A stretch of 10,560 nucleotides of DNA, from the NCBI GenBank assembly GCA_947624405.1, contig CANQKB010000047.1, positions 1-10,560 of the forward strand, given 5' to 3'. The notes beneath the pieces are model-generated. The model had not been told where the DNA came from. It searched no databases and worked only from the letters and a program-made list of their open reading frames with translations. The stretch comes from an uncultured Clostridia bacterium. GTDB taxonomy: Bacteria; Bacillota; Clostridia; TANB77; CAG-508. The stretch's first letter is position 1. Every line of letters begins with the position of its first letter. Made by a program: the position numbers and the translations under genes. Of the stretch, positions 5,934 through 10,560 are shown piece by piece.

Positions 5934-8199
5934 ATGGCAGATAACACAAAAGATATAGAAAAAAATTTAAAATACATTGGTTTAGATTTAAATAAAATCC
6001 CAGAAATATTGCAAGAACCAATAAATGCAGAAATGAAACCTGCAAGAAATTATGAAGAAAAAAAGTACAAAGTATATAAGTATGTACCAATAAGCAAAAT
6101 TAGAATTTTACTTACAAGAGCAAATCGAATGAATACTATACAAGAAAAATATCAAATGGCATCACCTTTGTATACATATTTAATTCCAGAAGGAGAAGAA
6201 GGAATACTAAAACACACCTTATTTTTAAAGATGATTGAAGAAATGAAAATCGAAGAAATAAAGGAGTTAGAAGAAGAACAAAAAAAGCTAGAAAAAGGAA
6301 TTCCTTTTAAAGTAAAATACAAAGAAAATTATTTATGGCAAATATACTATTCTGAATATAGTAAAAGTTATTATATGATTGCAACAATAGAAGATTTAGA
6401 TTGCTCATGTTTATTTTACTTAATAAAGGAGCAAATTGAGTATCAAAAGACTGGGGTTGATAAACAAATCTTTGTACCAATAAGCTATTTAGATTACTCA
6501 AAAAAGTATTTTTCAAAAACACAGATTGCAGATATAGAGAAATACTTATGGGAATTTACTAAAGAATGGCCTTTAATGTATGAAGTGTATGATAAAAAAG
6601 AAAATATGAGTTTCCAAATAGTTGGACAAACTAATGTATACGATATAGTAACAAGCATATATAAAATTAGTTTAGATACAGATGAAGAAGCAAATAAATT
6701 CTATAAATTAATTAAAGCATTATTTATCTTGCAGACAGAATTCCCAAACAAATATAGTTTTGAAGCAAGGATAGCAGAAAATGGTGGACTAGAATTTATA
6801 TATAATATGAATCAACTTTCAAAAACTTTAGATTATGAGACATTGAGCAAGTTTATTAGAGAAGAGTTTTTGAAAAATAAATACATATGTGAAGAACAAA
6901 ATGAAGAAATTATTGTGCTTGAAGAGAAATTAGAAAAACTAAAAAAAATAGAAAAAGAAAAGACAGAAGAATATAGAATTAGGCAAAAACAGGTTACAAC
7001 ATATCTAGAATGTAAAAAAACATTTTTTGGTAGAATAAGATATTTTTTTAAGAGAAAAACTGAAAAAATAGAAGAAGCAGAAGAAATTTTAAAAGATGGA
7101 GAAAAAGAAAAGATAAATCCAGAGGAAGTTATATATGACGATAAAGAATACTATACAATTGAGGATTTAATAAATGTTACAAAAATTCTAGAAAGAACTG
7201 AAACACAAATAAAAAATGCAAACTTAGATATAAAAGCTATTGAAAGTTCTATTGAAAGATTAGATAAAAGAATAGAAAATGCAAAAAGTTATATTGATGA
7301 GATTGAAGAGCATAAAAAGAGCATTTTTGAATTTTGGAAATTTGTAAACAAAGATAATTTGTTACGGACTTGCTGAACCAGAAAAACAAGAAAAAAACAA
7401 AATACAAATAGAAAAAACTATTAATTTAAATGAAGATTTTGAAGAAATAGGAAAAAGATTAGATAAAATTAATCGAGAAAATTTGTCAAAAGAAGAATGT
7501 GATAGCATATTTATAGCTAGTACAAATGTGCTAGAGAATATAAATGAATTGCAAAGTGGAAAAAAGTTAGGATTTAAAAGAAAGTTAAAGGAAATTAAAG
7601 AAGAAGCTTTGCAAGAAGAAATGCTATTTTCATCAGAGGAATTTGACATATTTGGTGGAATTACAGAAGACAAAACTAAATTAAGTATATTAGGAAATGA
7701 AAAACACAGAGAGATTAAGAAGAGTAAGTTTAGAATACTTGAGATAAATAAAAATACAGAAAATGAAAAATTCATCGAAGTATTAGAAGAAATTGAAAAA
7801 AACTTAAGAAGTGCATTAAATAAAGCAAAATTTGGTATGAAATTAAATGCTTTCTTTGCAAGTGATGCACCACTAAACAATCAAACATATAGTATCTTAT
7901 ACATGAATCCTCAAAATGCAATAGATACTGCAAAAGAAGTAGATAAGATTAATTTGTATAGTATAAAATTAAAAGAAAAAACAAAAGCCATAGCTTTAAC
8001 AAATATAATTTACTATGATAATACAAATAGGACACTTCCATTAGGAATGAATATTTCAGATAAGATTATAACTAATATAAGTAAATTGAAATTAGAGCCA
8101 AAGAAACAAAAGTTATTTAGAATAAATCAAGAAATAGATGAAATAACAGTTCATACAAAAATAATCTGTGTATATGAGTATGATGTAGTGGAGGAATAA
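5934..8199 (+). CDS. Uncharacterised large coiled-coil protein, read through one +1 shift at a CGG codon
   Basis: I do not recognise this protein. Two frames join at TTA CGG A: 5934-7364 (477 codons) and 7366-8199 (277 codons plus stop), giving about 754 residues. The first part has a globular N-terminal region (to about 360) and then Glu/Lys-rich heptad-like coiled coils (about 360-470), interrupted by a basic aromatic patch (KKTFFGRIRYFFKRKT). The second part continues with GLAEPEKQEKNKIQ, more charged helices and a C-terminal globular region ending DEITVHTKIICVYEYDVVEE. No signal peptide or membrane segment is seen, so it is probably cytoplasmic. ATG 5934 follows AAAGGA by 12 bases; ATG 5922 and GTG 5913 are alternatives. 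The second part has no ribosome binding site at its first TTG (7483). The stop overlaps the amidase ATG, implying coupling. Two adjacent genes or a broken gene are alternatives. Confidence 0.7.
7362..7368 (+). other. Putative +1 frameshift site 4 in the coiled-coil gene (TTA CGG A)
   Basis: In frame, TTA (7362-7364) is followed by CGG (7365-7367), and the zero frame stops at TGA 7374-7376. Skipping C7365 reads GGA CTT GCT and opens 277 codons. The +1 frame is closed upstream by TAA 7345-7347, so the shift lies within 7348-7373. CGG is the one feature shared with the spoIIAC sites. Confidence 0.8.
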
Positions 8200-9536
8200 T
8201 GAAAAGAGTATTAATGATATTTGTTAAAATAATAGTTGTATTGATAGCGATTATAGGAGGTATAATTGCTATCATGTTTGGATTAAATGAGTTTGTTTTT
8301 AATAGAGAAAGCATTAAAAGTATATTTGAAAAAGTGGAAGATGAGCAGGCTAGTGTAACGAAATATATTGCTTATGGTACACATTTAAATATAGAAGGAG
8401 AGATACCAGAAAAAACAGAAGAAATAAGAGATATAAATTTAGTATTGATACCACTAAATAAAAGTGAAGTAGAAATAAATGTGAAATATGAAGAAACAGA
8501 AAATGGATATAAGTTTCATACATCTGATTTATTGAATAAAGGAATCAATTTAGAGGAATTTTCAAAAAGCAAATATTATATTTTTGCTAAAGTTGAATAT
8601 GGAAAAAATAAGAAAAAATATTATTCATTAGGAAATAAAACTGATTATAAAAATATAGAATATTATACAATTACAAGGGAAAATACGAATAATAAGGTTG
8701 TAGTGAAATTTGATGTATACGATTTAGATGATAGAGACATAGAGTATATGCAAATAGAGGCAAGGAAATCAAAGCTTCCAAAAGATGTATATGATATAGT
8801 CATAGATCCAGGTCATGGTGGCTCTGATACAGGGGCTGAATATGGTGGATATAGAGAAGCGGATTTGACTTTGGAATATTCACAAAAGGTAAAAGAAGAG
8901 TTAGAAAAATTAGGCCTTAAGGTATTAATAACAAGAACAGGTAATGAAAATGAAGAAACTTTTGGTACACATTCTGTTTATGATGAAGATGGAAGGGTTA
9001 ATCTAGTTGGAAAATCTAAAGCAAAATATGTGATTTCTATTCATTTAAATAGTATTACAGAAGAAAATTCAGAAAGTGGAGTTGAAGTATATACTGCACC
9101 AAATATAGATTTTAAGATTGCAAAAACTTTTTCTAAAAATATTGTAGAATATGCCAAAACAAATTATTCTACACTTACTGCTACATATGGTAAGATGGAT
9201 GGAGTATATGCTAGAACTTTTAAGGATTGGGAAATTGAAGATTCAATAAATGATGCTAATAGTGGAGGATATGAACCATATAATATAACAGAAAATACAC
9301 CGTATTTATATATGATAAGAGAAACTGGAGGAATTGCAACAGGAGCGTATGTTGATGGTAGAAATAAGGAATATGGTAAAAATAATTATTATAATTCTAA
9401 TATCGGTGTAGAAGCATATTTGTTAGAACTTGGATATTTGAATAATGATGAGAATTTAAAAAGTCTAATTGAAAATAAAGATGGATATGTTAAAGGAATT
9501 GTAGAGACTGTTAAACAAGAGATGTTAGAAAATTAG
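8199..9536 (+). CDS. Membrane-anchored N-acetylmuramoyl-L-alanine amidase (Amidase_3)
   Basis: Zinc amidase predicted to cut the bond between N-acetylmuramic acid and the stem peptide on the outer face of the membrane. In the 445 residues, a membrane helix (about 5-28) is followed by a beta-rich extracellular region (about 55-195) that I cannot assign, then the Amidase_3 domain (about 198-445). Zinc ligands are His206 (DPGHGG), Glu220 (YREADL) and His282 (SIHLNS), with catalytic Glu410 (LLELGYLNN). An unusual insertion (about 328-400, rich in Tyr and Asn) sits between the third ligand and the catalytic Glu. GGAG/GAGGA lies just before the ATG, which overlaps the upstream stop by one base (TAATG). 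No in-frame CGG is present. A role in growth, sporulation or germination cannot be told from sequence, and the gene carries no recognised name. Confidence 0.9.
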   Translation: MKRVLMIFVKIIVVLIAIIGGIIAIMFGLNEFVFNRESIKSIFEKVEDEQASVTKYIAYGTHLNIEGEIPEKTEEIRDINLVLIPLNKSEVEINVKYEETENGYKFHTSDLLNKGINLEEFSKSKYYIFAKVEYGKNKKKYYSLGNKTDYKNIEYYTITRENTNNKVVVKFDVYDLDDRDIEYMQIEARKSKLPKDVYDIVIDPGHGGSDTGAEYGGYREADLTLEYSQKVKEELEKLGLKVLITRTGNENEETFGTHSVYDEDGRVNLVGKSKAKYVISIHLNSITEENSESGVEVYTAPNIDFKIAKTFSKNIVEYAKTNYSTLTATYGKMDGVYARTFKDWEIEDSINDANSGGYEPYNITENTPYLYMIRETGGIATGAYVDGRNKEYGKNNYYNSNIGVEAYLLELGYLNNDENLKSLIENKDGYVKGIVETVKQEMLEN

Positions 9537-9572
9537 AGAGAGTTATGCATTGGAAAGGAATGAAATGTTAAT

Positions 9573-10247
9573 ATGAATAGAGTAAAGCTAAGTGATAGAG
9601 TACTTCCTACATATACAAAAGGTGAAGAGATTTTTAATATGACATCACACATAGTTGGGGGAGCTTTAGGAATTGTGGCAACAGTATTATGTGTAATTAG
9701 AGCTTCTATACATCATAATGTTTATGGGATAATAAGTGGTGCAATATTTGGAGCTACGATGATTTTACTTTATACAATGTCTAGTATTTATCATGGGTTG
9801 AAACCACAATGTAAAGGGAAAAAGGTTTTTCAAATATTGGACCATTGCTCAATATTTTTACTTATTGCAGGCTCATATACTCCTTTTACTTTGTGTACTT
9901 TAAGAGAAGCAAATTCTGTCACAGGTTGGGTTATTTTTGGAATTATATGGCTAATGGCAGGATTGGGAATTGTACTTAATTCAATAGATTTAAAAAAGTA
10001 TAAAAAGTTTTCTATGATTTGCTATTTAGTAATGGGATGGTGTATTATATTTAAAATTTCAATTGTATACAATAGTTTAGGAGTGGCAGGATTTATTTTA
10101 CTTCTTTCTGGTGGAATTGTATATACAATTGGTGCAGTACTTTATGGAATAGGCAAAAAGCATAAGTATATGCATTCTATTTTTCACATTTGCATTTGTA
10201 TTGCTAGTTTGTTGCATTTTTTATGTATTTTGCTTTATGTAATGTAG
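9573..10247 (+). CDS. Hemolysin III / YqfA-family PAQR membrane protein
   Basis: Seven-helix integral membrane protein of the bacterial hemolysin III branch of the PAQR superfamily. The 224 residues are of normal length. Conserved metal-site positions are visible: SSIYH (Ser70, His74), LDH (Asp90, His91) in ILDHCSIFLLIAGSYTPF, and HSIFH (His201, His205) near the C-terminus. The N-terminal KGEEIFNMTSHIVGGALGI is typical of the family. The biochemical role in bacteria is not settled; hydrolase activity is suspected for the superfamily and haemolysis is not generally shown. AAAGGA ends about 13 bases before ATG 9573, while intervening ATGs at 9560 and 9565 are out of frame. The 36-base gap after the amidase suggests cotranscription. 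No clear terminator follows. Confidence 0.92.
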   Translation: MNRVKLSDRVLPTYTKGEEIFNMTSHIVGGALGIVATVLCVIRASIHHNVYGIISGAIFGATMILLYTMSSIYHGLKPQCKGKKVFQILDHCSIFLLIAGSYTPFTLCTLREANSVTGWVIFGIIWLMAGLGIVLNSIDLKKYKKFSMICYLVMGWCIIFKISIVYNSLGVAGFILLLSGGIVYTIGAVLYGIGKKHKYMHSIFHICICIASLLHFLCILLYVM

Positions 10248-10560
10248 TTGTGATTACAATTTACAACCAATTTTCGCTAAGCTACCTGAGGAAATGATTT
10301 TAAAAATGCGTCGTTGCATTCTCCAAGGCGTTTAAGATAAATTGGAATGTTAAAATATAGATACGAATTTAAAACAATACAAGCAAGTAAACGAGTAGGT
10401 CGAACTCACTTCGATTTTTAAAACATTCCTCCATGCTTAGCTACTAGTTAGGGTGTGAATTGTAACAACTGTTACTGAACGAGTGTTACAGGATAATGGT
10501 TTTAAACAACAAAAAAACCGAAAGTCAGTAGTTGTAATAGTTTTGTAATGAAAATTTAAT
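10248..10560. other. Non-coding 3' region with several inverted repeats
   Basis: No convincing reading frame exists on either strand. Paired segments are visible: AATGCG/TGCATT (10305-10310 and 10315-10320), GGAATGTT/AACATTCC (10344-10351 and 10422-10429, enclosing smaller complements GAGT/ACTC), and ACAACT...ACTGA (10465-10478) with TCAGT-AGTTGT (10525-10535), which form a two-part stem with a GTT bulge. The region is richer in G and C in places than other gaps. It could be a structured leader of a gene past the window, a small RNA or a decayed element. I recognise no known riboswitch or T-box signature. Confidence 0.4.

Noticed and set aside
7362..7880. 172-residue open frame on the - strand
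   Set aside because: Serine/phenylalanine/leucine-rich shadow of an AT-rich, lysine/glutamate-rich + strand gene; no ribosome binding site or recognisable domain.
7483..8199. A separate gene starting at TTG 7483
   Set aside because: No Shine-Dalgarno precedes it, and the frame is already open from 7348 with protein-like sequence continuing from the upstream block.
10248..10560. CRISPR array or transposon end
   Set aside because: No regularly spaced direct repeats, transposase fragment or terminal repeats with target duplications are visible.

Overview
The window looks like a chromosomal segment of an endospore-forming, strongly AT-rich low-GC Firmicute of the class Clostridia. The reasons are the dnaK-dnaJ pair, a complete spoIIAA-spoIIAB-spoIIAC (sigma F) operon, spoIID and a clostridial-type spoIIQ with an intact LytM metal site, and arginine codons that are nearly all AGA/AGG. 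All confident genes lie on the + strand.

Layout. Bases 3-707 are the C-terminal 234 residues of DnaK. A hairpin and a structured leader separate it from dnaJ (867-2024), which ends at a strong terminator (2124-2156). Next comes a sporulation block. Spo0A-box-like heptamers and a sigma A-like promoter (2179-2263) precede spoIIAA, spoIIAB and spoIIAC (sigma F), and spoIID overlaps the end of spoIIAC. A good sigma F promoter match (4809-4837) then precedes spoIIQ, which ends at a terminator (5810-5839). A second transcription unit starts at a sigma A-like promoter (5862-5890). It holds a large uncharacterised coiled-coil protein, a membrane-anchored N-acetylmuramoyl-L-alanine amidase and a hemolysin III/PAQR membrane protein. 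The last 313 bases hold no gene but contain several inverted repeats.

How the genes work together. SpoIIAA/SpoIIAB control sigma F, which starts forespore transcription. SpoIIQ is a classic sigma F target, and SpoIID is its functional counterpart on the mother-cell side during engulfment.

Main observation. spoIIAC is not one open frame. Homology and continuity require three +1 shifts (3111, 3154, 3719), and the large gene at 5934-8199 requires one more (7365). At each of the four places the ribosome, in its current frame, meets the triplet CGG. Skipping the C and reading GGN as glycine restores the protein. I read every annotated CDS for CGG. These four are the only in-frame CGG codons in roughly 3,100 codons, whereas eight out-of-frame CGG trinucleotides inside genes need no shift. 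The pattern suggests that this organism does not read CGG as arginine and instead shifts +1 there, or reads CGGN as a four-base codon. This is inference from sequence alone. Genome-wide codon analysis, the tRNA gene set, raw reads and peptide data would decide it.
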